Below are positions 19,607-28,116 of a stretch of 64,000 nt of DNA, piece after piece (the first letter of the stretch is position 1; every line of letters starts with the position of its first letter). The position numbers and the translations under genes were made by a program. The stretch covers positions 1 through 64,000 of the forward strand of contig NZ_JAAIYO010000007.1 of assembly GCF_014930455.1 (NCBI RefSeq). Direction: 5' to 3'. This DNA is from Corallococcus soli. GTDB lineage: Bacteria; Myxococcota; Myxococcia; Myxococcales; Myxococcaceae. The notes under the pieces are model-generated. The model did not search any database, was not told the DNA's origin, and saw nothing but the letters and a program-made list of their open reading frames with translations.

Positions 19607-20407
19607 ATGCGCCCCACGTTCGCACCGCTCGCTGGAAAGAATGCCGCAGTGGCACTCGAGGAACTGCTCCCGCAGGTCCTCCTGGCGCCACCGCGACAGC
19701 AGGACTCCTTGAGGGTTTCGACCCTGTACCGGCGGCTCGGCATCGCGGGACTGCTGGGTACGGCGGATCCAAGCACCTTCTTTCCAAACCTCTTCAAGAG
19801 CGGACGTGCATTCCTGCACTTCCTCCAGAGCGCACCTGACTCGGAGAAGATGACGTCCAGGTCCGAGCCCTTCTTTGATGCGATCGCATGTCGTGATGAC
19901 GCTGGCGCAGCGGAGCTGGCGAAGCACTCTCGGAGGACGCTCGCGACGGGCAAGGAGTACGAGGAGGACTTCTTCTACATCCGCTTCCTCATGGACCGGT
20001 TCTTCGTGGCAGCCACGGAAGGTTCGGCCCGGCAGTGGCTGGACGCGTGGGCCGCACTGGCTCCGGATGACTTCCGCCTCGCGGTCTGCACGGCGCTGGA
20101 CCGCAGCGACCCGCTCGCATTCGAGAGCGCCCTTGCGACAGCCATCGCGGAACTCCTGGCTCGCACCCGGGCCTTGCAGGCCCGGAACGCCTTGAGCGCC
20201 GACGACGCGGCGACGTTCGCGCACGTGTCCACGGAGGTCCTGGCCTGGCTGGAACTCGCGGAGCGCGTGGGGCTGCCCGTGGAGCGTGATTCTCCGCTGG
20301 CCCCCCGCCTGGCGAGGCCGTTCCAGGGGATGCAACTCCCCTCCCCTGACTCCTGGAAGACCGTCGAATCAGCGCGGGCGTTCGAGAAGCCACCGGTGCG
20401 CCCATGA
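19607..20407 (+). CDS. Imm49-family-like putative immunity protein
   Basis: 266 residues; ATG at 19607. The protein is entirely alpha-helical. The C-terminal part ALATAIAELLARTRALQARN, then VLAWLELAERVGLPVERDSP, follows the Imm49 pattern of a long helix followed by a 'xxxLGLAxxAxxRGxPVxxxSxYLP'-like ending. Imm49 genes occur beside polymorphic toxin genes. The stop overlaps the start of the ketosynthase-like gene (ATGA at 20404), which makes the two translationally coupled. The cassette order is frameshifted gene, Imm11-like, Imm49-like, ketosynthase-like. The toxin it would bind is not in the window. Confidence 0.65.
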   Translation: MRPTFAPLAGKNAAVALEELLPQVLLAPPRQQDSLRVSTLYRRLGIAGLLGTADPSTFFPNLFKSGRAFLHFLQSAPDSEKMTSRSEPFFDAIACRDDAGAAELAKHSRRTLATGKEYEEDFFYIRFLMDRFFVAATEGSARQWLDAWAALAPDDFRLAVCTALDRSDPLAFESALATAIAELLARTRALQARNALSADDAATFAHVSTEVLAWLELAERVGLPVERDSPLAPRLARPFQGMQLPSPDSWKTVESARAFEKPPVRP

Positions 20408-21516
20408 GGGAGGTGATCTCCTCCCTCGGACTGGTGACCGCCGTCGGGGATGACGTCATCTCCTCAGCCGCGGCGTTGCGCGCGGGCATCGTCCGGGTCC
20501 GGCCCATCGAGGGGCCCGGTGTCTACGGCGACGAAGAAGAGGCTCCGCTCATGGGCTCACCGGTGTGGCCCTTGACCGAGGGATTCATCCAGACCGCCGC
20601 CTGGATCCGGCTCGCCCAGGTCGCGGTGGAGGACGTCATCCTGTTTGGCCAGCTTCCGCCAGCCGGAGACGGATTCTGGGGCGAGACAGGCCTCGTGTGG
20701 GCCCTTCCGGAGCTCGGAGAGCAGCGTTTCGGCTGGCCCGGGCCTGAGACGGCCTTGGCGCTCCAGCGCTCGTGCGGGGACCTGCTTCGCAAGCTCACGG
20801 GGCTCCCGCGAGGCGCGGTGGCCGACGAGTTCATCCTGGGGGGGCATGCGGCCACGGCGCTTGGACTCCAGCGCGCGTCGCGACTCCTGTCGGAGCGTCG
20901 GTGCGCCCGCGTGCTCCTCATCGCGGTGGATTCCTGGCTCGATGCCATCAGCCTCCAATGGCTGTCCGATGAACGCCGGCTGCATTCGGAAGAGCTTCCA
21001 ACCGGGCTCCGGCCAGGTGAGGCCGCCGCATGTCTCCTGGTGGAGGAGGAGTCGACCGCCCTGCGAAGGAACGCGACCGTGGCCGCGCGACTCGTGGGAG
21101 TCGAAGTGGCCAGACCCTCCACGGTGATTGATCCCGATGATGCAATACGTTGGCGGACCGGCGCGGTCCCGGAGATGGCGGGCCACCTCGACGCCACGGT
21201 CCGCTCCGCCGTCGGACGCATGACGACAGGTGGGACGTTCTCTGGCGACCTGGTGGTCGATTTGAATGGCGAGTCGTGGCGAGCCAACGCGTGGGGACAC
21301 GCGCGAGTGCGACTGGCACCCGTCCTGGAGTCGATTCGCGAGGTGGTTCCGGCGACGTCGCTCGGGGATGTGGGGGCCGCGAGCGGAGCACTCGGCGTCT
21401 GCATCGCGGCAAGGTCGTGGGCGCGTGGCCATGCCCTGACCCGTCACGCCCTGGTCTGCAGCACGTCCGACAGTGGCGTCGTGGGGACGATCGCCCTGAG
21501 CGCGCCAGGGCGCTGA
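20404..21516 (+). CDS. Ketosynthase/thiolase-fold protein lacking the catalytic residues
   Basis: 370 residues; ATG at 20404. The fold is that of beta-ketoacyl synthases: N-terminal SSLGLVTAVGDDVISSAAAL, the mid helix GHAATALGLQRASRLLSERR, then VLLIAVDSW, PGEAAACLLVEEE (cf. GEGAAALVLE) and a C-terminal LGDVGAASGALGVCIAA (cf. IGHTLGAAGAIE). The nucleophilic Cys position (TACSS in active enzymes) reads GGHAA, and the second His of GHTxGAAG is Asp. It is therefore probably not an active condensing enzyme. Similar degenerate thiolase-fold proteins occur near contact-dependent effector loci in proteobacteria, which would fit a structural role here. That link is from memory and should be treated as inference. 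Confidence 0.7.
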   Translation: MREVISSLGLVTAVGDDVISSAAALRAGIVRVRPIEGPGVYGDEEEAPLMGSPVWPLTEGFIQTAAWIRLAQVAVEDVILFGQLPPAGDGFWGETGLVWALPELGEQRFGWPGPETALALQRSCGDLLRKLTGLPRGAVADEFILGGHAATALGLQRASRLLSERRCARVLLIAVDSWLDAISLQWLSDERRLHSEELPTGLRPGEAAACLLVEEESTALRRNATVAARLVGVEVARPSTVIDPDDAIRWRTGAVPEMAGHLDATVRSAVGRMTTGGTFSGDLVVDLNGESWRANAWGHARVRLAPVLESIREVVPATSLGDVGAASGALGVCIAARSWARGHALTRHALVCSTSDSGVVGTIALSAPGR

Positions 21517-21561
21517 ACGGGGCAGGCCTCCTGTCGGAAGCCATCACCTGGCCACCCCACT

Positions 21562-21761
21562 CCGCTGTGTTCGGGGGCGCTTGCACCAAGCCCCCCCCGG
21601 CGGGCGCCTCCGGCCAGGCGGGCGCGATGAACTTCGGGCCGGATGACGACCAGGGCACCTGGAGCGCGAAGCACGACGTGTTGGCGGTCACCGGGGCGAA
21701 GCGGACGCGCCGCTACCTGCCCATCGGCGCCGCGCGGACGCCGGAAGGACGGCGCGCCCTC
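21562..21761 (+). pseudogene. Chimeric duplication relic of the 16802-18572 region
   Basis: Bases 21562-21601 match 16802-16841 (spacer before the chaperone-like gene). They are joined directly to 21602-21761, which matches 18413-18572 (C-terminal part of the anchored protein gene) at over 90 per cent identity. The 1.57 kb between these source segments is missing. The relic keeps a readable fragment (GAMNFGPDDDQGTWSAKHDV...) but has no start or proper end. Confidence 0.85.
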
Positions 21762-22133
21762 ATCCCTGCGGCTGTCGTTTGAGCCGCACTCCTCGGCCCC
21801 CATCACACGGCCTGCAACGCGCAACCTCGACATCCACGAGACTGAACCATTCGACGAAGCTCGGTTCATCGACAGGGTGAAACAAGCCAGTTGCTTGCCT
21901 GGCGGGCGACCGTGGACCGCCGATGAGAAGCCCCCGTGACGGTGTGAACTTCCACCTGAGTGTTTCACAACCCAGGATGGCCGGTTTCTTCTCGCGACGT
22001 GAAAAACCCAGCCTGTTTCAGCGCGGGACTCCTCACACACTCAGCGAGCGGTTAATGTTCACAACGCCGATGCTCGGCACCGCGGGGCCGGCGCGTTTGG
22101 GGAACGCCGGACCGCCGCGGCTCAACACGAAAG
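21762..22133. other. Intergenic region without a recognisable gene
   Basis: No coding sequence with a plausible ribosome-binding site was found. The stretch is less GC-biased than its neighbours and separates the duplication relic from the lipoprotein gene, whose promoter it should contain. Confidence 0.4.
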
Positions 22134-22139
22134 GTGAAC

Positions 22140-22721
22140 ATGCACATGATGAACTGGATTCGAGGGGGCGTGGCTCTGGGGCTGGGACTCGTGCTGGCGG
22201 GATGTGGCGGTCCCGAGTCGCAGGAGGCCGATGCGCCGGAGCTGGGCGCGGTGCAGCAGGGCATCAACAAGGTCACCAACAGTGGCTTCGAGGCGGCGCC
22301 GTCAGGCTCCTACAACTACACGGTCCTCACCTCGAGCGCGACGACGCTGACCAACTGGACCGTGGGCGGCAGCATCAAGGTGATGCACAGCACGTACAAG
22401 ACGCCGAACAGCGGGACCAAGTCCGTTGACCTGAACGGCTACGGCGCGGGCAGCATCGAGCAGACCATCGCCACCGTTCCGGGCAATGGCTACACGGTGC
22501 GCTTCTACGTGGCACTCCCCCCCAGTTGCACGGGAACGCGCAACGCGACGCTCACCTACGGCCCGTCCACGGCGAGCGTCTCCAACTCCCTGCCGGGCTG
22601 GACCCTGCGCACGTACGTCTTCACCGCGACGACCTCCAGCACGCTCATCAAGCTGCAGAGCACGTCCACCGGCTCAAGCTGCGGTCTGGCCATCGACGAC
22701 CTCACCGTCGACGGTCCGTGA
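22140..22721 (+). CDS. Lipoprotein with DUF642/choice-of-anchor-C-like beta-sandwich
   Basis: 193 residues from ATG 22140 (GTG at 22134 also in frame). The N-terminus is a lipoprotein signal with lipobox LVLAGC. The mature part starts VTNSGFEAAPSG, continues TTLTNWTVGGSIKVMHSTYK, SGTKSVDLNGYGAGSIEQTI and ATVPGNGYTVRFYVAL, and ends LAIDDLTVDGP. This series (NxGFE, NWTVxGS, SLDLNG, xSIxQTIATVPGxxYTV, xIDDVxV) is that of DUF642/choice-of-anchor-C domains, which are carbohydrate-binding-like jelly rolls. It is a single domain without an enzyme part, so a surface adhesin or matrix protein is likely. It is transcribed alone, and an 11-bp hairpin follows. Confidence 0.82.
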   Translation: MHMMNWIRGGVALGLGLVLAGCGGPESQEADAPELGAVQQGINKVTNSGFEAAPSGSYNYTVLTSSATTLTNWTVGGSIKVMHSTYKTPNSGTKSVDLNGYGAGSIEQTIATVPGNGYTVRFYVALPPSCTGTRNATLTYGPSTASVSNSLPGWTLRTYVFTATTSSTLIKLQSTSTGSSCGLAIDDLTVDGP

Positions 22722-22756
22722 TTCACCCGTGAAGACACGGGTCTGAACGCTGCGTG

Positions 22757-22783
22757 GCCCCGGGAGCAGTCCGCTCCCGGGGC
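22757..22783 (+). terminator. Strong hairpin terminator
   Basis: Perfect 11-bp arms GCCCCGGGAGC (22757-22767) and GCTCCCGGGGC (22773-22783) with a five-base loop, 35 bases after the lipoprotein stop codon; followed by TTG rather than a T-tract. Confidence 0.7.
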
Positions 22784-23015
22784 TTGAACGGTCAGCGCAT
22801 CGGTGACACCCCTCCTCTCGGCCATGACAAAGCCAGGAAGGGCCATCCTCTCCGGCACTTGGAACGCCAAGGCCTGCGTCAAGAATCGACAGACGCGTGT
22901 CACGGAGAGCAGGTAGACTCCAGGCCGCCGTCCCCACAGCGGGCGAGCTTCGGCTCCCGCTTCATGTTCTTCGGGACCGCGCTCGACCGACGGGACATGT
23001 CACTGGGAGGTGTAC

Positions 23016-23978
23016 ATGAGCGCCTGGCTCCTTCGGACCACCTGCTGTCTTGGATTGCTGACCGCGCTGCTTGGGACACCCGCCCAGCCCGTCCTGCTGC
23101 CCACCAGCCGCATCGCCATGACGGAGGACGCGGGCACCGCCTCGGTGGCCCGGCTCGCAGATGGGCGCTTCCTGCTCATCATCGGCCGCGAGCACGCCAA
23201 CGACCTGGAGGTCTACCTCTCGACGACGGCGGACCTGCGCGCCTCCTTGAATGCCTTCACCCTCGTGGACACCTGGAACGAGTCGGAGTTGCGCACCGCC
23301 ATCAGCGACCGCGAGTTCGCCAACTACCAGAACCTCAACCTCGTCACCCAGTGCGACGGCTCACTCTTCCTGGTGGGCACGCACCTGGACTTGGGCACCG
23401 GGAGGGATTGGGTGGACGCGCACCGCGTGACGGCCGAGGGCGACAACCTCGTGCTCACCAAGGCCGCCCGGCGCCACTTGTATTGCGGCTACCCCTCGCC
23501 CGGCCATGACACCAGCGCCAACCGCCATTGCAACCTGGACGCAGCCGGCGGCGTCTATGTGGACCCCCACGGCCAGCTCATCGTCTACGGTACCGAGCAC
23601 GACAACGACGGGCCCGGCGGCACGGTGAAGATGATGGAGTTCCGCCCCACCTTCCCCAACCCCGGCTGCGACAGCGACCTCCAGAAGGCCTTCGTCGAAC
23701 TCTATGACGACTCGGACTTCACCGACCGCGGGCTGATGATTGACTACCCGGACACGGGCAAGGAGAACCACGCCAACTTCTCCTCCATCGAGGGCTTCGG
23801 GGACAAGGTCTCGGCCCTCCGCTACTGCATCCCGTTCGGCTGGCGATACCGGCTCTACGAGCACTCCAACTACGGGGGCGGCTACAAGCAGTTTGGCGGC
23901 CGGGGCTCGGTGAACCTCCACACCCTGGGCTTTGGCGACAAGGGCTCCTCTGGGCGCTTCATCTACGTGGGCAACTGA
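23016..23978 (+). CDS. Secreted protein with C-terminal beta/gamma-crystallin domain
   Basis: 320 residues; ATG at 23016 with GGGAGG five bases upstream. A signal peptide (MSAWLLRTTCCLGLLTALLG) is followed by a ~200-residue beta-propeller-like segment (repeated blades such as ASVARLADGRFLLIIG and CDGSLFLVGTHLDLG). The last ~95 residues contain paired Greek-key motifs: AFVELYDDSDFTDRGLMIDY, and YRLYEHSNYGGGYKQFGG followed by SVNLHTLGFGDKGSS. This is a beta/gamma-crystallin domain of the type in M. xanthus Protein S, which binds calcium and coats spores. Coupling of a propeller to a crystallin module is the unusual point. It is convergent with the next gene, 23 bp away. Confidence 0.82.
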   Translation: MSAWLLRTTCCLGLLTALLGTPAQPVLLPTSRIAMTEDAGTASVARLADGRFLLIIGREHANDLEVYLSTTADLRASLNAFTLVDTWNESELRTAISDREFANYQNLNLVTQCDGSLFLVGTHLDLGTGRDWVDAHRVTAEGDNLVLTKAARRHLYCGYPSPGHDTSANRHCNLDAAGGVYVDPHGQLIVYGTEHDNDGPGGTVKMMEFRPTFPNPGCDSDLQKAFVELYDDSDFTDRGLMIDYPDTGKENHANFSSIEGFGDKVSALRYCIPFGWRYRLYEHSNYGGGYKQFGGRGSVNLHTLGFGDKGSSGRFIYVGN

Positions 23979-24001
23979 CGCCCTCCGCCGAGTGCCCCGC
24001 T

Positions 24002-25135
24002 TCAGGGTGCGGGAATGAACCGCAGCTCCCCGGGGCGCGGGGCCCCTCCCAGGTGCTTCAACCAGGCCCCGTACTCCGAATCATACGAGGCGCGTTGGAG
24101 GTAGACGTCTCCGAAAGCCCCCGACGTGGGCGAGGCGCGCAGCCACAGGTCCAACGTGCCGTTGTCTCCCATCCTCGCCACGCCGACGGCGCCCGGTGAC
24201 GGCGCGCCCGGCAGCGGAGGCAGGGGTTCGACCCCATCCTCGGGCCGGGCCTGGAGGTTCTGGATCTTCTCGCGCACCGAGCCCAGCAGCCATGTGTCCA
24301 TGTCCGGCAAGGCGCGCAGTCGCGGCTCCTGCGCGTCCAGCCGTCCACGCAGCACGGGAAGCACCTGGGCACGGAGGGGCTCCACGGCGCGCGCATCCCA
24401 GCCCAGGTAGCGGGTGCTGCCCTGGAGCGCCAGTTGCAATCGGCCCAGCTCCTCCATGGACGCGAGGGCTTGGGGCCGGGCCAGCCAGGTTTCATAGAAC
24501 GCGCGGAGGAACCACTCCTGGTCGTGCCGGATGAGCGGCACCTCCTTGCTCCACTCCCACGAAGGGACGAGCCCGACCTCCGCGATCTTCCAGGTCCGGA
24601 AGCCTCCCCGGTCGTCGAGGAACTTCAAGAACTCCGCCCAGCGGGCTTCGACCTCGGGCCGGGACTCGATGAACTCGCGGCAGCGGCGCATGTCCTCCGC
24701 GGAGGCGCGCGGCTCCTGCGCCACCAGGTCGCACGCCTTGTTCAGCACCCCACCCTCGACCTCGGCACGGAGCGCGGCCCGCGCCGCCAGGGTCTGCTGC
24801 TCGCGGTGGCGCGCCGTGGACCACTCGCCCACCATCAGCGCCAGCGCGCCCGCGCCCGCGCACACCACGAGCACCACCAGGGGCAACCCCATGCCCAGCG
24901 GCACCGCGCCCCAGGGACGGTCCGACAGGAAGCGCCGCCAGCCGACCCAGAGCGTGACGAGGGTGGGGAGGACCGCCAGGGCGAAGGCCAGCAGGTTCAT
25001 CACCTGATGGAGCGGCGTGGCGTTGTGGCGGTACGCCTCGCTGCTGAAGGCCAGGGTGAAGAAGGCGCCCACCATCAGCGCCACGCCCAGGGCCAGCTCC
25101 GCCAGCAGACACACTCCCGCGAACACAGCACCCAT
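24002..25135 (-). CDS. Membrane protein of unknown function
   Basis: 377 residues, start ATG at 25135 chosen because of a GAGGGG site; an in-frame GTG at 25156 has none. Three membrane helices lie in the first 110 residues (AGVCLLAELALGVALMVGAF, MNLLAFALAVLPTLVTLWVG, LGMGLPLVVLVVCAGAGALA). They are followed by a ~265-residue soluble domain rich in helices (AARAALRAEVEGGVLNKACD, RCREFIESRPEVEARWAEFL). No known motif. It is convergent with the crystallin gene. Its N-terminus faces the DapA-like gene's 3' end, with 68 bp between. Confidence 0.7.
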   Translation of the reverse strand: MGAVFAGVCLLAELALGVALMVGAFFTLAFSSEAYRHNATPLHQVMNLLAFALAVLPTLVTLWVGWRRFLSDRPWGAVPLGMGLPLVVLVVCAGAGALALMVGEWSTARHREQQTLAARAALRAEVEGGVLNKACDLVAQEPRASAEDMRRCREFIESRPEVEARWAEFLKFLDDRGGFRTWKIAEVGLVPSWEWSKEVPLIRHDQEWFLRAFYETWLARPQALASMEELGRLQLALQGSTRYLGWDARAVEPLRAQVLPVLRGRLDAQEPRLRALPDMDTWLLGSVREKIQNLQARPEDGVEPLPPLPGAPSPGAVGVARMGDNGTLDLWLRASPTSGAFGDVYLQRASYDSEYGAWLKHLGGAPRPGELRFIPAP

Positions 25136-25203
25136 CGGATGTTCCCCTCGAATCACGGCCTGGACCCCATGCGCCTGGCCACGTCGCCGCCCAGCCTAAC
25201 TGC

Positions 25204-26088
25204 TCACGCGGCCGGGAGGATCGCGAGGTCGACGAGGATCTGACGGAGCTCTGCGACACGCTCAGGGCCGAGCGGCTGCAGCGGAGCCCGGAGCGGTCCC
25301 ACCTGGGTCCCCATCAGTTCGAGCGCCGCGGAGATGGCGCGCGGGAGGCCGTGAGCCACGATGAACTGCAAGAAGGGGAGCTGCCGATAGAAGCTCCGGC
25401 GAGCCGCCGCCAGTTCACCCCGCTCGATGGCCTCATAGAGTTCGACGTTGAGCCGGGGGATGACATGCGGAGCCGCGGTGCACCAACCGCTCGCCCCCGC
25501 CACGAACGCCGCCAGCGCGAGCGGGTTGCTCCCGTTGTAGAAAGCCACGTCCTCACCGCAGAGCTGGACCAGGCGGTGCATGCGATTGACGTCGCCGGTG
25601 CTCTCCTTGACCATCGTGACGTTGGGGATCCGGAGCAGCCGGGAGAGGATGTCCGGGCTCAGGTCGAGCCCCCCCGTCGCGGGGTTGTTGTACACGGCGA
25701 TCGGGATGGAGATCGCCTTGGCCACCGCGTCGAAGTGTCCAAGGATTTCAGCATCACCGAGCTTCCAGTAGCTCATGGGGATGATCATCACCGCGCTGGC
25801 GCCGACCTTCTCGGCGTACTTCGCGTGGCGGACGGTCTGCTCGGTGGTGAGGCTTGAGACACCGACGAGCGTGGGCACCCTTCCCGCCACCCGCTTGACG
25901 ACCACCTCCGCGACCTGCTCCCGCTCTTCGTCAGACAGATACGGCAACACGCCGGTGCTCCCCAGCGGGGCAATGGCATGGACGCCCGCGCCCACCATGT
26001 CCTCCACGAGCCTGCCGAGGAGGACTTCATCCACACGCCCCCCCGCGAACGGGGTGATGGGATAGGAGACGATTCCGCGGAGCTTCAT
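25204..26088 (-). CDS. DapA-like (dihydrodipicolinate synthase/N-acetylneuraminate lyase superfamily) class I aldolase
   Basis: 294 residues with a complete TIM barrel. Key residues fall at the same numbers as in E. coli DapA: Tyr133 (AVYNNP) and Schiff-base Lys161 (TMVKEST). The nucleotide-like loop is GSTG (43-46), but the Glu that follows GTTG in true DapA is missing (GSTGVLP), so lysine biosynthesis is unlikely. The superfamily includes lyases and deaminases for sugar acids and hydroxyproline intermediates. The stop-start overlap with the cupin gene (26085-26088) and the divergent MocR regulator indicate an inducible catabolic operon. Together with the sarcosine-oxidase-like flavoenzyme at 28117, the substrate may be an N-methylated or cyclic amino acid. 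Confidence 0.9.
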   Translation of the reverse strand: MKLRGIVSYPITPFAGGRVDEVLLGRLVEDMVGAGVHAIAPLGSTGVLPYLSDEEREQVAEVVVKRVAGRVPTLVGVSSLTTEQTVRHAKYAEKVGASAVMIIPMSYWKLGDAEILGHFDAVAKAISIPIAVYNNPATGGLDLSPDILSRLLRIPNVTMVKESTGDVNRMHRLVQLCGEDVAFYNGSNPLALAAFVAGASGWCTAAPHVIPRLNVELYEAIERGELAAARRSFYRQLPFLQFIVAHGLPRAISAALELMGTQVGPLRAPLQPLGPERVAELRQILVDLAILPAA

Positions 26089-26582
26089 CGCGCGCCCCCT
26101 TCCACGTCGTGGCTCTTGTCGAAGAGCTGGTCCCCCCGGTCGGGGACCTCTTCACGAAGCGCGATGCCGCCCATGTTCTGCAACATCGGGGCGTTCTCGC
26201 ACGCCAGGTAGCGCGCGCGGCCCGCGCCGGTGTTCACGTGGTTGTGCCACGCCCACACGGGCACGTAGACGGCGTCTCCCGCCTTCCAGTCGACCCGCTT
26301 GCCCCCGACGTATGAGTAGCCCTCTCCTTCGAGGACGAACAGGAGGGTCTCGTAGGTATGGCGGTGGCGGTTGGAGGACTGGCCGGGCTCGAGCCAGCCA
26401 ATGGTCATGCTGAGCGCATGGGAGGGCAGGTCGACGAAGAACACCGGATGCTTCCGGGCCTTCGAGTAGTCCCCGTGCTCACCCGCGCCCTCCACCGCGG
26501 GGTGGGCGAGCCGCTCTGGTATGACCACACGGGGGCGAGGGGGCGTCTTGTCGAAGTCAGCGGAGTGAAATTTCTCGTTCAT
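26085..26582 (-). CDS. Cupin-domain protein
   Basis: 165 residues from ATG 26582. A single cupin barrel has the two metal-binding motifs: NRHRHTYETLLFVLEGEG (His, His and Glu ligands) and the final His in VPVWAWHNHVNTG. The N-terminal ~50 residues (VVIPERLAHPAVEG) form an extra strand. Single-domain cupins of this kind are dioxygenases, isomerases or metal-dependent binding proteins. Translational overlap with the DapA-like gene suggests they act on the same compound. It is the promoter-proximal gene of the operon, transcribed divergently from the MocR regulator. Confidence 0.85.
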   Translation of the reverse strand: MNEKFHSADFDKTPPRPRVVIPERLAHPAVEGAGEHGDYSKARKHPVFFVDLPSHALSMTIGWLEPGQSSNRHRHTYETLLFVLEGEGYSYVGGKRVDWKAGDAVYVPVWAWHNHVNTGAGRARYLACENAPMLQNMGGIALREEVPDRGDQLFDKSHDVEGGAR

Positions 26583-26636
26583 ACAGGGCTCCAGCCGGTT
26601 GCCGCGCACCGTTGCGCGACCCTCCGTCTAGCGATT

Positions 26637-26685
26637 AACTGGACCCATGAAAGGCTCCAGAATCGAGACAGTGAGGGGTCCAGTT
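26637..26685. promoter_or_regulatory. Inverted repeat at the MocR-cupin divergent promoter
   Basis: AACTGGACC (26637-26645) and GGTCCAGTT (26677-26685) are perfect 9-bp inverted arms flanking the MocR start codon. MocR regulators commonly bind related TGGACY-type half-sites, so autoregulation and control of the divergent operon are plausible. Confidence 0.6.
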
Positions 26686-28110
26686 CGCCGGCCCTGGCGG
26701 TTCGACCTGGTCCTGGAGCGGGGCGGTACGGTCTCGCAACAGACGCAGCTGGCTCGCGCCCTGGTTCAGGAGATCCAGCGAGGACGTCTCCCTCCAGGCG
26801 CCATGTTGCCTGGGAGCCGAACGCTCGCGACCCAACTGGGAGTGAACCGCAAGGTCGTGGTGGCGGCCGTCGAGGAGCTCGTCGCGCAAGGCTGGCTGGA
26901 GACCCTCCCTGCCTCGGGGACGCGCGTCGCCGCCCTCCTCCCTTCGTTGGCGGTCGCCGACACCGAAGTGCGCCCACCGCGCACGGCACGCCCGGTCCGA
27001 GGAGAGGCCTCGCTCGTGTCCATCACGGATGGCCTGCCCGACACACGAATCGCGCCCCTGGAGGAGTTGGCGCGGGCATACCGTCGAGCGCTTCGCGCGT
27101 TCAGCCGGACCGCGTCGGGGTACACCGACGCCGCGGGCGATCCGGGACTCCGCGAGGTGCTCTCCGGCTTCGTCAACCAGGCACGCGGGCTCTCCACGAC
27201 GAGCGCCGAAGTGTTCCTGACCCGGGGAAGCCAGGGCGCGCTCGGACTCTACGCGCTGTCAATGCTCGCACGCGGGCACGTGGTCGCCGCGGAGACGCCG
27301 GGGTACGCGCCCGCGTGGCGGGCGTTCGAGTTCGCTGGAGCCGAGGTCGTCCACATCCCCGTCGACGGCGGCGGCATGAGGACAGACATCCTCGAGGAGA
27401 CGGCGCGGACCCTGCGCGGACGGCTGAAGGCGGTCTACGTGACGCCGCATCATCAATACCCCACGTCTGTCTCGATGATGCCGGAGAGGCGGATGCACCT
27501 GCTCCATCTGGCCGAGCGCTTCGACTTCACGGTGCTCGAGGATGACTACGATTACGAATACCATTTCGAGGGAAATCCCCTGCTGCCGCTTCATGCCACC
27601 GCGGGTTCAAGGCGCGTCGTCTACATCGCGTCGCTCTCGAAGCTGCTCGCGCCGGCGATCCGGCTGGGCTACCTCGTCGCTTCTCCCGAGTGCATTCGCA
27701 AGCTCGGGGAGACGCGCACGGTGCTTGAGCGGCAGGGCGATCCGGTGCTTGAGCGCGCCATCGCGGAGCTGTTCGAAGACGGCACCCTTCAACAACACGC
27801 GCGGCGCGCTCGCCGCGTCTACAAGGAGCGGCGGGACCACCTCCTGGGGCAGCTCTCCGGGACCCCTTCACTGCGAGCGGGCCTTGCGTACTCCGTCCCC
27901 ACTGGCGGGTTGGCCCTCTGGCTGCGGCTGCGTCAGGGAAGCGCGGAGTCATTCGCGGCGAGGGCGCGGGAGGAGCGTCTCCTCATCGCGCCGGGTTCGA
28001 CGTACCTTCATGAAGGCCGGCTCGCCGCCCTTCGCTTCGGTTTCGCCGCCCACGACACGGACGAGCTGTCGCGGATCTGCGACGCCCTCTCCCGTTGCGT
28101 CTCTCGCTGA
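26647..28110 (+). CDS. MocR-type (GntR winged helix + aminotransferase fold) transcriptional regulator
   Basis: 487 residues. Residues 30-93 form the GntR winged helix (LARALVQEIQRGRLPPGAML, SRTLATQLGVNRKVVVAAVE). The rest is a fold-type I aminotransferase domain with Asp300 of the VLEDDYDYEY motif and PLP-Lys332 (YIASLSKLLAPAIRLGY). MocR proteins use PLP as effector together with an amino compound rather than transaminating. It is divergent from the cupin-DapA operon (64 bp between starts) and convergent with the flavoprotein gene, making it the likely activator of this cluster. ATG at 26647; the operator-like arms overlap the start. Confidence 0.93.
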   Translation: MKGSRIETVRGPVRRPWRFDLVLERGGTVSQQTQLARALVQEIQRGRLPPGAMLPGSRTLATQLGVNRKVVVAAVEELVAQGWLETLPASGTRVAALLPSLAVADTEVRPPRTARPVRGEASLVSITDGLPDTRIAPLEELARAYRRALRAFSRTASGYTDAAGDPGLREVLSGFVNQARGLSTTSAEVFLTRGSQGALGLYALSMLARGHVVAAETPGYAPAWRAFEFAGAEVVHIPVDGGGMRTDILEETARTLRGRLKAVYVTPHHQYPTSVSMMPERRMHLLHLAERFDFTVLEDDYDYEYHFEGNPLLPLHATAGSRRVVYIASLSKLLAPAIRLGYLVASPECIRKLGETRTVLERQGDPVLERAIAELFEDGTLQQHARRARRVYKERRDHLLGQLSGTPSLRAGLAYSVPTGGLALWLRLRQGSAESFAARAREERLLIAPGSTYLHEGRLAALRFGFAAHDTDELSRICDALSRCVSR

Positions 28111-28116
28111 GAACCT

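Noticed and set aside
20404-21516. Active fatty-acid or polyketide synthase (KAS) enzyme
   Set aside because: The nucleophile Cys and one active-site His are not present, and no acyl-carrier or reductase genes are nearby.
25204-26088. Annotation as DapA of lysine biosynthesis
   Set aside because: The GTTGE glutamate is absent and the gene sits in an inducible MocR-type cluster.
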